Assembly: GCA_028281765.1 (NCBI GenBank)
Contig: JANQJF010000052.1
Span: 1 to 64,000, forward strand
Length of the DNA stretch: 64,000 nt
From: Planctomycetota bacterium
GTDB taxonomy: Bacteria > Planctomycetota > UBA1135 > UBA2386
Direction: 5' to 3'
Shown piece after piece: positions 8,184 to 19,000 of this stretch. The translations under genes and the position numbers were made by a program. The notes below the pieces were generated by a model. It did not search any database. It worked only from the letters and a program-made list of their open reading frames with translations, and was not told the DNA's origin. The stretch's first letter is position 1, and each line of letters starts with the position of its first letter.

Positions 8184-9337
8184 GTCCGTTTCGAGTCGCG
8201 CTGACGATCTTCGCCGCTACGACCGCCGCAGTCGCGCAAGACGACTGGGCGAGCGCCGTCGAGAAGGCGAACACTCATCGACGCTTCGCGGTGCGCCGCG
8301 CGGTGTCGAACAAAATCGCGAAGGCCGGTGACGCGGCCGTCCCCGCGCTGCGCGACTTCGAGCGCTCGCGGAGTCGCAACGAGATCGACCTGATGCTCGT
8401 CGACTCGATCGCGCGCGCCAAGGCCGGCGGTGACGCGACGCTCGAACTGCTCGAGAGCTGGGCACGCGACCGCGACTTCTACTGGCGCTCGCAGGCGCTC
8501 GGCGGCCTGGCCGAACGCAAGGTCGAGAGCGCGCGCGACCTGTTCGCCGCGGCGACGACCGACCCGTCCCACCTCTACCGCGTGCAGGGCGCACGTGGCC
8601 TGATCGCACTCGGCGGTGACGAGGGAATCGCACGCGCGCGCCGCCTGTTGAACGATTCCGACTCGCGCACGCGTCTCCGCGTCGCGCGTCACCTCGCGCT
8701 CTCCGGTGACTTCTCCGGCCTGGCCGAACTCGCGCGCGGTCTCGACCGTGATGAAGCGGAGTTCCTCGGCGACCCATGGGGCCAGCGTGATGCCAAGCTC
8801 GCGGTCGAGACGCTGATCGAAGTCGCCGAACAGGACTTCGGCTGGCGCGAGGCACGGGGCGACCGGGACGCGCGCAAGGTGGCGTTCCAGAAGATGCGCG
8901 GCTGGATCGAGAGCAAGCTCGGCGCCCCACTGGCGGACGTCGATACGGCACCCGCTCCGCCCCACGCTGGCGGCGTCGAGATCCGCTCGTGCCGGCACGG
9001 CGACCTGTTCGTGCGCTGGGGCGAATCGGCGATCCACTTCGGGCTCGAGGCCCCGCGCAGCGTGCCGGTCGATGCCGCGACGATGCGCGAATTGCGCACC
9101 CAACTGAAAACCGCTCTCACGGTCGGGGGACAGCGCGGCAAGGTCGTCTGCGACTATTTGCGGCTGAAGGACGAGACTGTCGAAAAACACGTCAAGTTCG
9201 CACCATTGCGCCTGCCCTCGCCGGCGGCGGAATGGCTCAAAGCCCTCGCTCGAGCCGTCGAAAAGGGAGGGGAGCCCGAACTCTCCAACGCGATCCTCGA
9301 TCGCCTCCCCCAGTTCGCCGAAGCCACCAAGAAGTAA
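8180..9337 (+). CDS. Exported HEAT-repeat protein
   Basis: 385 residues from the GTG at 8180, which overlaps the upstream stop and gives a good signal peptide (VSPFRVALTIFAATTAAVAQ). Residues about 30-230 are tandem alpha-helical pairs with the HEAT pattern (AVPALRDFERS, LFAAATTDPSHLYRVQGARG, RARRLLNDSDSRTRLRVARH). The C-terminal 110 residues are a separate alpha/beta region. HEAT scaffolds bind proteins and no catalytic motif is seen. The TAA at 9335-9337 is followed immediately by the ATG of the GlmS-like gene, so the trio 7776-12772 is one transcription unit. Confidence 0.75.
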   Translation: MSPFRVALTIFAATTAAVAQDDWASAVEKANTHRRFAVRRAVSNKIAKAGDAAVPALRDFERSRSRNEIDLMLVDSIARAKAGGDATLELLESWARDRDFYWRSQALGGLAERKVESARDLFAAATTDPSHLYRVQGARGLIALGGDEGIARARRLLNDSDSRTRLRVARHLALSGDFSGLAELARGLDRDEAEFLGDPWGQRDAKLAVETLIEVAEQDFGWREARGDRDARKVAFQKMRGWIESKLGAPLADVDTAPAPPHAGGVEIRSCRHGDLFVRWGESAIHFGLEAPRSVPVDAATMRELRTQLKTALTVGGQRGKVVCDYLRLKDETVEKHVKFAPLRLPSPAAEWLKALARAVEKGGEPELSNAILDRLPQFAEATKK

Positions 9338-12300
9338 ATGTGCGGAATCATCGCCATCCTGCACCGGAGCAGCCAACGCCCGGCGCCGGCCGCAGACCAC
9401 GTCGAGAGCCCGATCGAGCAGGCGCTCGCCTTTACGTTCGACCCCCGCGCGCGTGATCTCTCGGCGACGCTCACGCGCGCCGCCGAGTTCATCGAAGCTG
9501 CCAACCGCGAACTCTTCGGACCGGCGGGAATCGAAAGCGTCGCGACGAACGAGGGCCTCGCGAACCGCGTGCGCCTGTCGATCCGCGCGATCCAGACACG
9601 CCTCGACGAGTGCGAGTCCGTGCTCGACTCCGAGGCGAGCCGCTCCGCGAGCGAACTCGAGGACATCAACGCCGCGGTCGTGCGACTGCGTGACGCACTG
9701 TGGGCCGTCGAGCACGACCGCCTCGACACCGCCGACGCCGTCGTCGCGCTGAACGGGAGTTCCGGTCGCGCGGGTATCGAAGGCTGCTTCGCGATTCAGT
9801 CCGCGCTGTCCGCGATCGACCGCCTCGAGGTCCGAGGGCGTGACTCGGCGGGCCTCCACGTCATGGTCTCCGGCCACGAGCTGGACCTCGACGACCCCAC
9901 GATCCGCGACGAGTTCGCCAAGCGATCCACCGACGCCGCATTCCGATCGATGTCGGTGCGCCGACTCGAAGACGACACTCTGAGCTTTGTCTACAAGCGC
10001 GCGGCGGAAATCGGCGAGCTCGGCGACAACGTCGCCGCACTGCGCGCCGCGATCGCGGGCGACACGCTTCTGCACAGCGCGCTGCGCAGCGGCACCTCCC
10101 GGATCAGCGTGCTCGGCCACACTCGCTGGGCGAGCATCGGCATCATCAGCGAAAGCAACGCGCACCCGCTGAACTCCGAGGAGACCGAGGGTTCGCCGTC
10201 CAACTACGTCATCGGCGCGCTCAACGGCGACGTCGACAACCACGCAGCACTGGTCGAACAGCACGCCCTCCACATCGAGCCGGAGATCACGACCGACGCG
10301 AAGGTCATCCCGACACTCGTCGCGCGCCGACTCGACGCTGGTGATCCGATCGGAGAAGCGTTCCGCCAAACGGTCCAGGCGTTCGAAGGCTCGGTCGCTA
10401 TCGGCATCACGACAGCGAAGGACCTCGATCGCCAGGTGTTCGCCCTGCGCGGCAGCGGGCAGGCTCTCTACGTCGGCCTCGCGGAGGACACCTTCATCGT
10501 CGCCAGCGAACCGTACGGCGTCACCGAGCTCACGAACCGCTACCTGCGGATGGACGGGGAAACCCCCGGCAACCCCAACAACCCGACCGGGAGCCGCGGC
10601 CAGATCGTCACGCTCGATCGCAACCGCGCCGGCACGGTCGAGGGCATCCAGCGCATGGCCTACGACGGCACGCCGTTGCCGGTCACCGAAGCCGACCTCG
10701 CGGACGCACCCGTCACGACGCGCGACGTCGACCGCGGCAGCTACCCGCACTTCCTCCTCAAGGAGATCACGGAGTCGCCGCGTTCGTTCCGCAAGACGCT
10801 GCGGGGTCGCATCCAAGAGGTCGACGGCCGACTGCGGGTGAAGCTGGGAGACGAGACTCTGCCGGAACGGATCCGCACGCGCCTGCGCGCAGGCGAGATC
10901 AAGCGCATCCTCGTGATCGGGCAAGGCACGGCCGCAGTCGCCGGCCAGGGCGTGCTCGCCGCGATCGACACCGCGCTCGCCGCGTCGGACATCGCGACGT
11001 TCGCGACTCCGGCGACCGAGCTGTCCGGATTCCAGATGCGCCCCGACATGTCGGACACGCTGATCGTCGCGATCAGCCAATCCGGCACGACGACCGACAC
11101 GAACCGCACGGTCGACCTCGTGCGAGCGCGGGGCGCCCACGTGATCGCGATCGTCAACCGCCGCGGCAGCGACCTGACCGACAAGGCCGACGGCGTGCTC
11201 TACACGTCCGACGGTCGCGACGTCGAGATGAGCGTCGCGTCGACCAAGGCGTTCTACGCGCAGATCGCAGCGGGCTTCCTGCTCGCGTACGCGCTCGCAC
11301 ACGAACTGGGGTGCGTCGCTCCGGCGGACGAACACGCGGCGCTGACCGCACTGCGCGAGATGCCGGACGCCATGCGCAAAGTGATCGGCGACCGCGAACC
11401 CGTGCGCGAAGCCGCCGTAGAGTTCGCGACGAGCCGCCGCTACTGGGCCGTCGTCGGGAACGGCAACAATCGTATCGCCGCCGCGGAGATCCGCATCAAG
11501 CTGTCCGAGCTCTGCTACAAGTCGATCGCGTGTGACGCGACCGAAGACAAGAAGCACATCGACCTCTCGGCCGAACCGCTGATCCTCGTATGCGCAGCCG
11601 GCCTCCGTGGCTCGACCGCGGACGATGTCGCCAAGGAAGTCGCGATCTACGCAGCGCACCAGTCCGCGCCGATCGTGATTGCGAGCGAGGGTGAGGACCG
11701 CTTCTCGGCCGCGTGCCGCACGATCACGGTCCCGACGGTTCACGCCGCGATCGACTTCGTGCTGTCCGCGGTCGTGGGCCACATGTTCGGCTACGAAGCC
11801 GCGCTGGCAATCGACGACCTTGCCGACCCGCTGCGCGAATGCCGCGCTGCAGTCGAACGCGCCGCCCGCTCCGGCGTCGCCGGCGAGGAGCTGCTCAACT
11901 CGCTGGCGCCGAGCCTCGCGACTGCGACCGAAGAGTTCTCGACGAGCCTGCGCAGCGGCGCGCTCGATGGCCAGCTCGAAGCTCGCACCGCGACACAGCT
12001 CACGTCGCTGCTGCGCTACGCGACGGGCATTGCGCCGCTCGGCACGTTCCAGATCGAGCACGGCAAGGTCGGTACGCCCGAGGTCGTCATCGAGGATCTC
12101 ACCACCGCGCTCACCGAAGCGATCGAACAGCTGACGCGTCCGGTCGACGCGATCAAGCACCAGGCCAAGACGGTCACGGTCGGCATCTCGCGCTCCGACG
12201 AGACGCTCCTCAACGAGAACCTCGTCCGCGCCGTGCTCGAAGGCGGCGCGCCGAAGGAAGCGCTCGCCTACGACGAACTGCGGGCCCTCGCCGCCCTATC

Positions 12301-12772
12301 CCCGCTCGTCGACAACGTGCTCGGCTTCAGCCGCTATCGCATCGACTCACGCGACGGCGCCGAGTCGATCGAACAGGTCGCGACCGGCGGCATCGCCAAG
12401 GACATGGTGTCCCGCACCGGCGAAAACCCGCAGCTCAAGGGCACGAAGCACCGCGTCTCCCGCGAACGCCAACTGCTGGTCGCGCGCGGCCAGAGCGACG
12501 ACCGTACGGTCATCATCGTTCCCGAAACGGACGGCAAGCAGACGACCGGCATCACGCTCCTGCACGTGTCGTTCGTCGAGTCGGCGGAGGCAACGACGCT
12601 ACGCAGCGCCCTGACCGCCTACCGCGACCGCTGGGCCACGCTCGAAGAGACGATCACCGAAACCGAAGCGTCGGTGCGCACGGACGTGCTCGAGGGCATT
12701 CCAGTGCTCGACTGCCTCGTCGAGCCGATCCCAACGCTGGCGCAGCGCTGGCGCAAGGCGAAGACGACGTAG
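9338..12772 (+). CDS. Giant GlmS-like glutamine amidotransferase/SIS protein
   Basis: 1144 residues, nearly twice the roughly 610 of glucosamine-6-phosphate synthase. The class II amidotransferase begins MCGIIAILHR with Cys2 as the expected nucleophile. A helical insert of about 130 residues precedes RDSAGLHVMVSG (about 167), then GHTRWASIGII (about 259) and NGDVDNH (about 296). The SIS domains carry SQSGTTTDTNRTVDL (about 580), STKAFYAQ (about 635) and AAAEIRIKLSELCYKS (about 707). About 330 extra C-terminal residues follow, with no family I recognise. Conserved motifs argue for isomerisation and amination of a sugar phosphate in cell-envelope amino-sugar synthesis. The insert and tail suggest regulation or a different substrate. 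Whether it replaces or complements a normal GlmS cannot be told here. Confidence 0.85.
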   Translation: MCGIIAILHRSSQRPAPAADHVESPIEQALAFTFDPRARDLSATLTRAAEFIEAANRELFGPAGIESVATNEGLANRVRLSIRAIQTRLDECESVLDSEASRSASELEDINAAVVRLRDALWAVEHDRLDTADAVVALNGSSGRAGIEGCFAIQSALSAIDRLEVRGRDSAGLHVMVSGHELDLDDPTIRDEFAKRSTDAAFRSMSVRRLEDDTLSFVYKRAAEIGELGDNVAALRAAIAGDTLLHSALRSGTSRISVLGHTRWASIGIISESNAHPLNSEETEGSPSNYVIGALNGDVDNHAALVEQHALHIEPEITTDAKVIPTLVARRLDAGDPIGEAFRQTVQAFEGSVAIGITTAKDLDRQVFALRGSGQALYVGLAEDTFIVASEPYGVTELTNRYLRMDGETPGNPNNPTGSRGQIVTLDRNRAGTVEGIQRMAYDGTPLPVTEADLADAPVTTRDVDRGSYPHFLLKEITESPRSFRKTLRGRIQEVDGRLRVKLGDETLPERIRTRLRAGEIKRILVIGQGTAAVAGQGVLAAIDTALAASDIATFATPATELSGFQMRPDMSDTLIVAISQSGTTTDTNRTVDLVRARGAHVIAIVNRRGSDLTDKADGVLYTSDGRDVEMSVASTKAFYAQIAAGFLLAYALAHELGCVAPADEHAALTALREMPDAMRKVIGDREPVREAAVEFATSRRYWAVVGNGNNRIAAAEIRIKLSELCYKSIACDATEDKKHIDLSAEPLILVCAAGLRGSTADDVAKEVAIYAAHQSAPIVIASEGEDRFSAACRTITVPTVHAAIDFVLSAVVGHMFGYEAALAIDDLADPLRECRAAVERAARSGVAGEELLNSLAPSLATATEEFSTSLRSGALDGQLEARTATQLTSLLRYATGIAPLGTFQIEHGKVGTPEVVIEDLTTALTEAIEQLTRPVDAIKHQAKTVTVGISRSDETLLNENLVRAVLEGGAPKEALAYDELRALAALSPLVDNVLGFSRYRIDSRDGAESIEQVATGGIAKDMVSRTGENPQLKGTKHRVSRERQLLVARGQSDDRTVIIVPETDGKQTTGITLLHVSFVESAEATTLRSALTAYRDRWATLEETITETEASVRTDVLEGIPVLDCLVEPIPTLAQRWRKAKTT

Positions 12773-12777
12773 GTCGC

Positions 12778-13773
12778 TCAGCCGCCGCACTGCACGCGCC
12801 AGATCGGCGACGTCTTCAGCTCTGGGAGCAGGTCGAAGAACTGTGACCGGATCGTGCCCACCGCCGTCGGCGGCACGACGATCGTCACCGAAGCGACCGT
12901 GAAGTCGCCGAACATCGCGGGCACGAACGTGACCGGCACCGAGACGATCACGTCGAGCAGCACCGGGCACTGCGACCAAGGCGTCACGAACGTGTTTGGC
13001 GACGACGCGAGCAAGAGCGCACCCGCACTGTCCGGCTCCGTCATCATCTGGGCGTAGAAGGTGAGCTCCGTACCGAACGGTCCTCCTACCGTGACGTTCT
13101 GGTTTCCGGCCGGCGGACACGGCGCGGCGTCGAGAGCCGAGTAACAGCGGTTCTCGGTGAACTCGACGGCGAGCGCACTGAAGATCGGGCTGGTCACGAT
13201 CCCCGACGGCGTCTCCGTCGTGACGAGGCTCGCCTCGACCGTCCAGTCGACTCCGTTCGCGTCGACGGTCACCGGGACGGCCGCCACGAGCTGGTCGTCA
13301 CCGAGTGAGATCGCGAACGTCTGTCCTGCCACCTGCAAGGTCAGGTCGGCTGCGTTGAACAGGTCGAACCCGTTCAGTGCCAAACGCACGACGATCTGCC
13401 CGGAGACGGGCTGGGGTGACGTGAACGAGCCGGCGAACTCCTGCGGCGCGTCGGGCTGAGCCGGCGGAGGGCCGCCGATCGTGCGGACATTCGGACCGAA
13501 CGCGAGGGGTGCCATGAAGTGATACATCTCGAACGACTGCGGTTGGCGCACCAGGGTCTGCGCAGCCGATTGATATTGCGGGTTGGTCGTCAGCTCCAAG
13601 AAGGGAGGTAGATCACCCGAGAACGTATCGGTCACGACCGAACCGTCATCCGCGAGCGACTGCAGTCCGATCTCTCCGACCGTGGTGACGTGAGTGGTCA
13701 CCGTGCTCTGCGCGACAAGAGGAAACGCGGTGGCGAACGCGAGAATGGCGATGCAGAACGTGGACCGAACCAT
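12778..13773 (-). CDS. Secreted beta-domain protein
   Basis: 331 residues from the ATG at 13773, which has AGGAAGA just upstream and starts a clear signal peptide (MVRSTFCIAILAFATAFPLVAQ). An upstream in-frame extension lacks these features. The mature part is rich in Thr, Val and Gly with beta-strand periodicity, consistent with jelly-roll or Ig-like folds. The last 110 residues (from NQNVTVGGPFGTELTFYAQM) resemble the C-terminal module shared by other secreted proteins in the window. Function is unknown. It converges on the GlmS-like gene with a 5-nt gap. Confidence 0.6.
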   Translation of the reverse strand: MVRSTFCIAILAFATAFPLVAQSTVTTHVTTVGEIGLQSLADDGSVVTDTFSGDLPPFLELTTNPQYQSAAQTLVRQPQSFEMYHFMAPLAFGPNVRTIGGPPPAQPDAPQEFAGSFTSPQPVSGQIVVRLALNGFDLFNAADLTLQVAGQTFAISLGDDQLVAAVPVTVDANGVDWTVEASLVTTETPSGIVTSPIFSALAVEFTENRCYSALDAAPCPPAGNQNVTVGGPFGTELTFYAQMMTEPDSAGALLLASSPNTFVTPWSQCPVLLDVIVSVPVTFVPAMFGDFTVASVTIVVPPTAVGTIRSQFFDLLPELKTSPIWRVQCGG

Positions 13774-14012
13774 GCTTTCTTCCTGTCTGAGAGAGATCCC
13801 TTCGGAACTCGCCCATGCTAGGGCGACGGACCCGGCATTCGTCCCACGGACTGCCCCGCATCGACGACGGACGATTCGAGATGCTCCATCCGGAGTACGT
13901 CTGACGTCGTCAGGCGGCTTCAGAATTCGGTCCGCGATGAGCCGATTCGAGCTGTAACGATCCACACCCCACCCAAGTGAGTCCCGCAGCGGCTTCGACC
14001 GCGGGGACCACC

Positions 14013-15392
14013 ATGAACATCGCCAGACTCATCCTCTCGCTCACGCTGACCGCAAGCGGCATCTCCGCTCAGAGCGACAGCGACCTCGCCTCCCCCGGCC
14101 CCGGGCCATTCGTCGACAACGTCACCGCCGTGGGCACACTCGGGATCGACATCCAATACGCGTATCCCGGCGGCCGCATCCTCGAGTCGATGACGATCCA
14201 CGGACTCGATCTGAGCACGTCCCCGAGCACCGTGATCGGGGCACGAGTCTACGACGTCGACGAACAGCGTCTGATCGCGTGTCACCAGACCACCTGGCTG
14301 AGCTCGTCGAGCTCCGCCTCGCTGACCATGCCGATCCGCGCCCACCTCGAGTTCTTCAAGCACTACCGGGTCGCGTTCTACTTCCCGAGTGCCGTTCCCG
14401 CAGACATGCCGCAGGCAATCTCGTTCCCGTACGGCGATCACACGGTGCAGTTCATCGTGCACGGCGCATACCAAAGCCTCGGTGATGCGTACCCGTCGGC
14501 CCCCTCGAACTACATGCCGTGGATCGAGCTGCACCACTTCCCGGAAGACGGGTACTCCAAACTCGACGAAGGCGGTGGCGGAACCGAGATCGTTCCCTGG
14601 AGCCTCAACGAGACGCGAGGCGTCGACGTCCGACCGTTGACGCGCCGTCGCGTCACGTCGATTCGCGTCCGCGACTTCACCACCATCGGCACGAACGACA
14701 TCGTAGCTCGCATCTGGGACAGCGCGACCGGCACGCTCCTCGCAACGAGCGCACTGACCGCGACACCCGGCCTGTACGAAGAGCTGGCGCTTCCGATCGA
14801 GCCGATCTACGTGTTCCCGGACACCGACTATCGCGTCAGCGTCTACTTGGAGGACGGATACATCCCGCTGACGTTCCCGAACGCGTTGCCGTACGACGAA
14901 CCTGAGAACGTGTTCCAAGTGACCGGTGGCTACAATAGCGGAGGAGACTCGTTCCCGACCACTTCCGCGAACCATGTGCCGGCAGTTTGGCTCTTCAGCG
15001 AACGCATCATCGGCACCAACGTCAACACCGGCACCGCCGTCGGTGGCGTGAACACGCCGACGCTGCACAGCTGCACCACGCCGACGATCGGTGAGACGCT
15101 GCGACTGCGGGTGCAAAACGGCGGCACCGGTCCCGCGACGATCGTGCTCGCACTGACCGCGACTCCCACCCAGGCGCCGCTGTTCGGCCTCCTGCCGATG
15201 GTCGACACTCCGCTCGATACGCCGACCGTCATGCTGAGCGGCGGCAACGGTAGCCTCGTGCTCCCCATTCCGTTCGACCCGGCGGCGATCGGGCTACCGC
15301 TCGCGAGCCAGGCGTTCGTGCCGGACGTGACGTCGCCCGGCGATCTGCCTGTGAGCCACTCGGACATCTTGGTGTCGACGCTGGGCTTCTGA
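14013..15392 (+). CDS. Secreted protein with two DUF4082-like repeats
   Basis: 459 residues. After a signal peptide (MNIARLILSLTLTASGISAQ) come two homologous beta domains of about 140 residues, at about 30-180 and 195-335. Each has a pattern of RVYD or RIWD, a hydrophobic strand, YRVAFYF or YRVSVYL, and a closing segment with GDAYPSAPSNYMPWIEL or GDSFPTTSANHVPAVWL. This resembles DUF4082-type adhesive modules. Residues about 345-459 are the shared C-terminal module (QAFVPD and a final LVSTLGF). A short GC hairpin at 13981-14008 ends 4 nt before the ATG and could affect initiation. Function is unknown, with an extracellular or surface location inferred. Confidence 0.65.
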   Translation: MNIARLILSLTLTASGISAQSDSDLASPGPGPFVDNVTAVGTLGIDIQYAYPGGRILESMTIHGLDLSTSPSTVIGARVYDVDEQRLIACHQTTWLSSSSSASLTMPIRAHLEFFKHYRVAFYFPSAVPADMPQAISFPYGDHTVQFIVHGAYQSLGDAYPSAPSNYMPWIELHHFPEDGYSKLDEGGGGTEIVPWSLNETRGVDVRPLTRRRVTSIRVRDFTTIGTNDIVARIWDSATGTLLATSALTATPGLYEELALPIEPIYVFPDTDYRVSVYLEDGYIPLTFPNALPYDEPENVFQVTGGYNSGGDSFPTTSANHVPAVWLFSERIIGTNVNTGTAVGGVNTPTLHSCTTPTIGETLRLRVQNGGTGPATIVLALTATPTQAPLFGLLPMVDTPLDTPTVMLSGGNGSLVLPIPFDPAAIGLPLASQAFVPDVTSPGDLPVSHSDILVSTLGF

Positions 15393-15402
15393 CGCGTCGA
15401 AC

Positions 15403-15981
15403 TCACTCCGCCTGCAGCATCTTGCCGAGCTTCGCGAGCGCGCGCCCCAGCAACATCCGTACGGCACCCTCGCTGCGCCCGATCAGCTCACCGATCTCAC
15501 GGCGCGACATCCCGACGACGTACGCGTTGAGGACGACGTCTCGATACTCGTCGGGCAAGCCATCGATCGCCTCGCGCAAGCGGGCCGCTTCCTCGAGCGC
15601 GATCGCGTGCAGACTCGGCGTCGACGCGGTGTTCAAGCAGTCGGCGAGCGTCGCGTCGATCTCGAGGTTGCGCTTTGCGTCGCGCTTCTGGCGAGAGTGG
15701 AAGCGGTGCTTCTCTCGAATCTTGTTGAGCGCCGTCGTGAACAGCCAGCTGCGAAACTCGGGCTCGCCACGAACTTCGAACCGCCCGATCTCGCCGAGCA
15801 AGTCGCGACACACCGACTGCGCGACGTCCTCGGTTCCCTCGATGCGTCGCAATTCTCTGGGCAAACGCATGTGCACGTAGGCACGCAGCCGCGGGAGGTA
15901 GCTCTGCAGCAGCCCTTCGACCGCGTCCGGATCGCGTTCTGCATCTTCGAAGAACTTCGAGTTCGTCTGCTCCCACGTCAC
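15403..15981 (-). CDS. ECF RNA polymerase sigma factor (planctomycete type)
   Basis: 192 residues from the GTG at 15981 (VTWEQTNSKFFEDAERD); a longer form from a GTG at 16041 is possible but reads less protein-like. Region 2 is YLPRLRAYVHMRLPRELRRI, followed by FRSWLFTTALNKIREKHR. Region 4 is LPDEYRDVVLNAYVVGMSRR with EIGELIGRSEGAVRMLLGRA as the helix-turn-helix. No anti-sigma gene adjoins. Instead the large Ser/Thr kinase lies immediately upstream on the same strand, matching ECF groups in planctomycetes that are linked to membrane kinases, where phosphorylation is thought to replace anti-sigma control. Confidence 0.9.
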   Translation of the reverse strand: MTWEQTNSKFFEDAERDPDAVEGLLQSYLPRLRAYVHMRLPRELRRIEGTEDVAQSVCRDLLGEIGRFEVRGEPEFRSWLFTTALNKIREKHRFHSRQKRDAKRNLEIDATLADCLNTASTPSLHAIALEEAARLREAIDGLPDEYRDVVLNAYVVGMSRREIGELIGRSEGAVRMLLGRALAKLGKMLQAE

Positions 15982-16041
15982 GGCACGAATGTTACCCGCC
16001 CCGGCATGAGATAGGACGCGCGGCCCGCCACGGACTGCCAC

Positions 16042-19000
16042 CTACCGCGACCGAACCGGCTCAGCCAACCAAACGTGAATCACGCCCTGCTCGCCAGCCG
16101 TGGCGATCGCGCGCTGCTGCGGATGGAATTCGGCGCAGTAGACCCAGTCGTTCCCGTGCTCGAGCACGAGCACGTCGGTGGCGGTCGGCGTGAACCAGAT
16201 TCGCGCGGTGCCGTCCATCGACCCGGTCGCGATCCTAGATCCATCCGGTAGCACATCCAGCGCGGACGTCGTCGCCGTGTGCACGCGGCGCGAGAATTCG
16301 ATCGAGCAGTCGTCACGCCTGCGCATCTGGAGCTCGCCATTCTGACCGACCGCCAAGAACCGGTCCGGGTCGCGACTCGCGAACTTCAAGCGCTGGATGC
16401 TGGTCGAGGACGGAACTCGCAAGCGGCGCTGCCAGGTTGCGAGATCCCAGCACTCGAGGAACGCCTTTCCGGTCATTCGATGGAACCAGGCCAACCAAAG
16501 CTCGGAACGATCCGGTGTCAGGGCGAGCGCGCGGCACACGTGCCCATCCGGCGGGACGCGCACCTCGATCGCCCCCGTTTCGAGATCGATCGTCATGAGA
16601 CCGTCGATCCCACAGGCCGCGACGACACTTTCATCTCCGGGGAGCACGTCGATTTCCCAGCAAGTCGTGACGTCCACATCGAAGCGACGCTGCACCTCCA
16701 GGTCGAAGCCGAGGACCGCCAGCGTCGAGCCCTTGTACCAGGTCAAGATGCGCTCTCCATCCGGATGGAGGATCATCTGGCTGATGCGCTTGCCCACCGA
16801 AGCCGAAGCGAGCTGCTGGCCGGTCCGCCAATTCCACTTGGCGAACACGCCGTTCTCGTCCGCGGAGAACAGCACCTCACCGTTCGGGGACCACCGCAGC
16901 TCGGCGATCCCCCAGTCCGACGCTTCGATCTGGAGTCGTCCACTGCGATCGGTCGGGTCGATCTGCAGGACGCCTTCGTAGGACGACACGGCGAGGATCG
17001 ACGTGCCGTCACGGTTCGCCTCGAGCGACGTCACGCTTCGGCGCGACCCGAGGAACGCCGTCCGCCGAGTTCCCGTGCGCCAGTTCCAGATCTCGACGGC
17101 GGTGTCAACGCCGCCGGTGATCACCTCGTCGATCCCGAGCTTGCGGACCGACTCTACTCTTCCTCCGCCGTTTGCCGCGAACTCGCGGACGACTCGTCCG
17201 GACTCGAGATCGACGACCGAAACTCCGCGCCCGGTGCCGACCGCGAGCCGCTGTTCGCTCAGCATCGCTCCGCACGCGACGAAGTCCGGGATGTCCACCT
17301 CGTACTCGCGTGCGCCCTCCTCACCAAGTACGTACAGCAGCGCGCCGCGCGGATGGAAATGCTGACGAATCCGACTCTCGCGATGCACGAGGATGCTTCG
17401 CGCATCGGTGCTGGCACGCATCGGATACCGATTCGTGCGGGCACGGGTCGAGCAGATGACCTCGTGAGTCTCACGATCCACGAGGGTCAACGTCGCACCT
17501 CCGAGGAACATCAACTCACGACCGTCCTCCGATATCGCGAACACTCGGCTGCCTGGCGGGTTCGGCACCACCCCCACTTCCTCACCGGAGTCACTGTCGA
17601 ACAACGTCGTCCGTCCGGAGGCCGTCGTGAGGGCGAAGTATTCACGACATGCGGCGGCGCCGCGGGTCTCGAACTTGCGGCGCCAGCGCTCGGAACCGTC
17701 CGGCGCGAACGAAGCGCAGATCGTGCCTCGCTCGAGCATGGCCGGAACGAGCACGTTGCCGGCTGGCGTATGGGCAGCCGGTAGGCAATACGCCTTCGTG
17801 TCGAACCGAGCGAGCAGAGTCGATCGCCCCAGCCGCTGCGTCAGATGTCGCCACGCAAAACCCCGGAATCGCGGGTCGCAGGCCTCGAGCCGCGCGGCGG
17901 CCGCAACCGCGTTCTGCTCGCGAATCGCGTGGTCTGCGAGCGCGATGGCGCTCTCGTACTCCCGCAGCTCAACTCCCTCTCGAGCCCGGACCGCATCGGC
18001 ATACAACATCGACGACACCACCGAGCTCACGGAGAGCGTCACGAAGACGATGGCCGCGGCGGCGACGGCCACCTTCTGTCGCCGCACGAAACGAACGAGC
18101 TCGTCCAGCCGAGACGGCGGTCGGGCCGAGATCGGCAACGCCGCGAGATGGTTCCGGAGGTCACTCGCGAACTCCGCGGCAGACGCGTAGCGACGCGACG
18201 GTTCGAACTCCATCGCCTTGCGAACGATTCCGTCGAGGTCGCCACGAAGCCTTCGCTGCAACTCGCGAGTCGTCGTCGCGCGAGACGCGGCGATCTGCTC
18301 GGCTCGCTCGGACTCCAGGGAACGCACTCGCTGTGACACGACCGTGATCGAGCGACGCCGCAGCGCATCCGCGATCCCGGCGAGCCCGGACTCCATGAGT
18401 TCGTCGCGCGCGAACGGCAGCGTTCCGGTCAGCACCCGGTAGAGCACGACGCCGAGCGCATACACGTCGCAACGCGTGTCGAGAGCACTGGACTTCCCGG
18501 CCGCCTGCTCCGGACTCACGAACTCGGGTGTGCCGACGAAATGCCCCTCGAGTGTCCGCTCGACCGGGAGGTCCGACGTTTCGTCGTCTTCGAACAGGCG
18601 CGCGATTCCGAAGTCGATGATCTTCGGCAGGGCTCGCCCCTCCACGCTGGTGACGAGGATGTTGGTCGGCTTGAGATCCCGGTGCAGGATTGCCTTGTGG
18701 TGCGCGTGCTGCACGCCGTCGAGAACCTCGAGGAAGATCTCGAGTCGTTCGCGCACCGTCAGACGCTCGGTATCGCAGTAGTCGTCGATCGGCTGCCCGT
18801 CGACGTATTCCATGACCAGGTACGGACGCCCGTCGGCGGATGCCCCGGCATCGATCGCCATCGCAATGCAGGGGTGACTCATCCGGGCGAGCGCGCGGCG
18901 CTCCGCATGGAACCGACGGAGGACACGCTCACTCTCGAGTCCGACCAGCAGCTGCTTGATCGCGACCCGGCGCGAGATCGGCTCTCGTTGCTCGGCGAGA

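Noticed and set aside
8150..12160. Very long open frame (1336 codons) on the minus strand opposite the HEAT and GlmS-like genes
   Set aside because: It is the antisense of well-supported genes, full of Arg/Asp/Val from mirrored codons, with no domain; high GC creates such frames.
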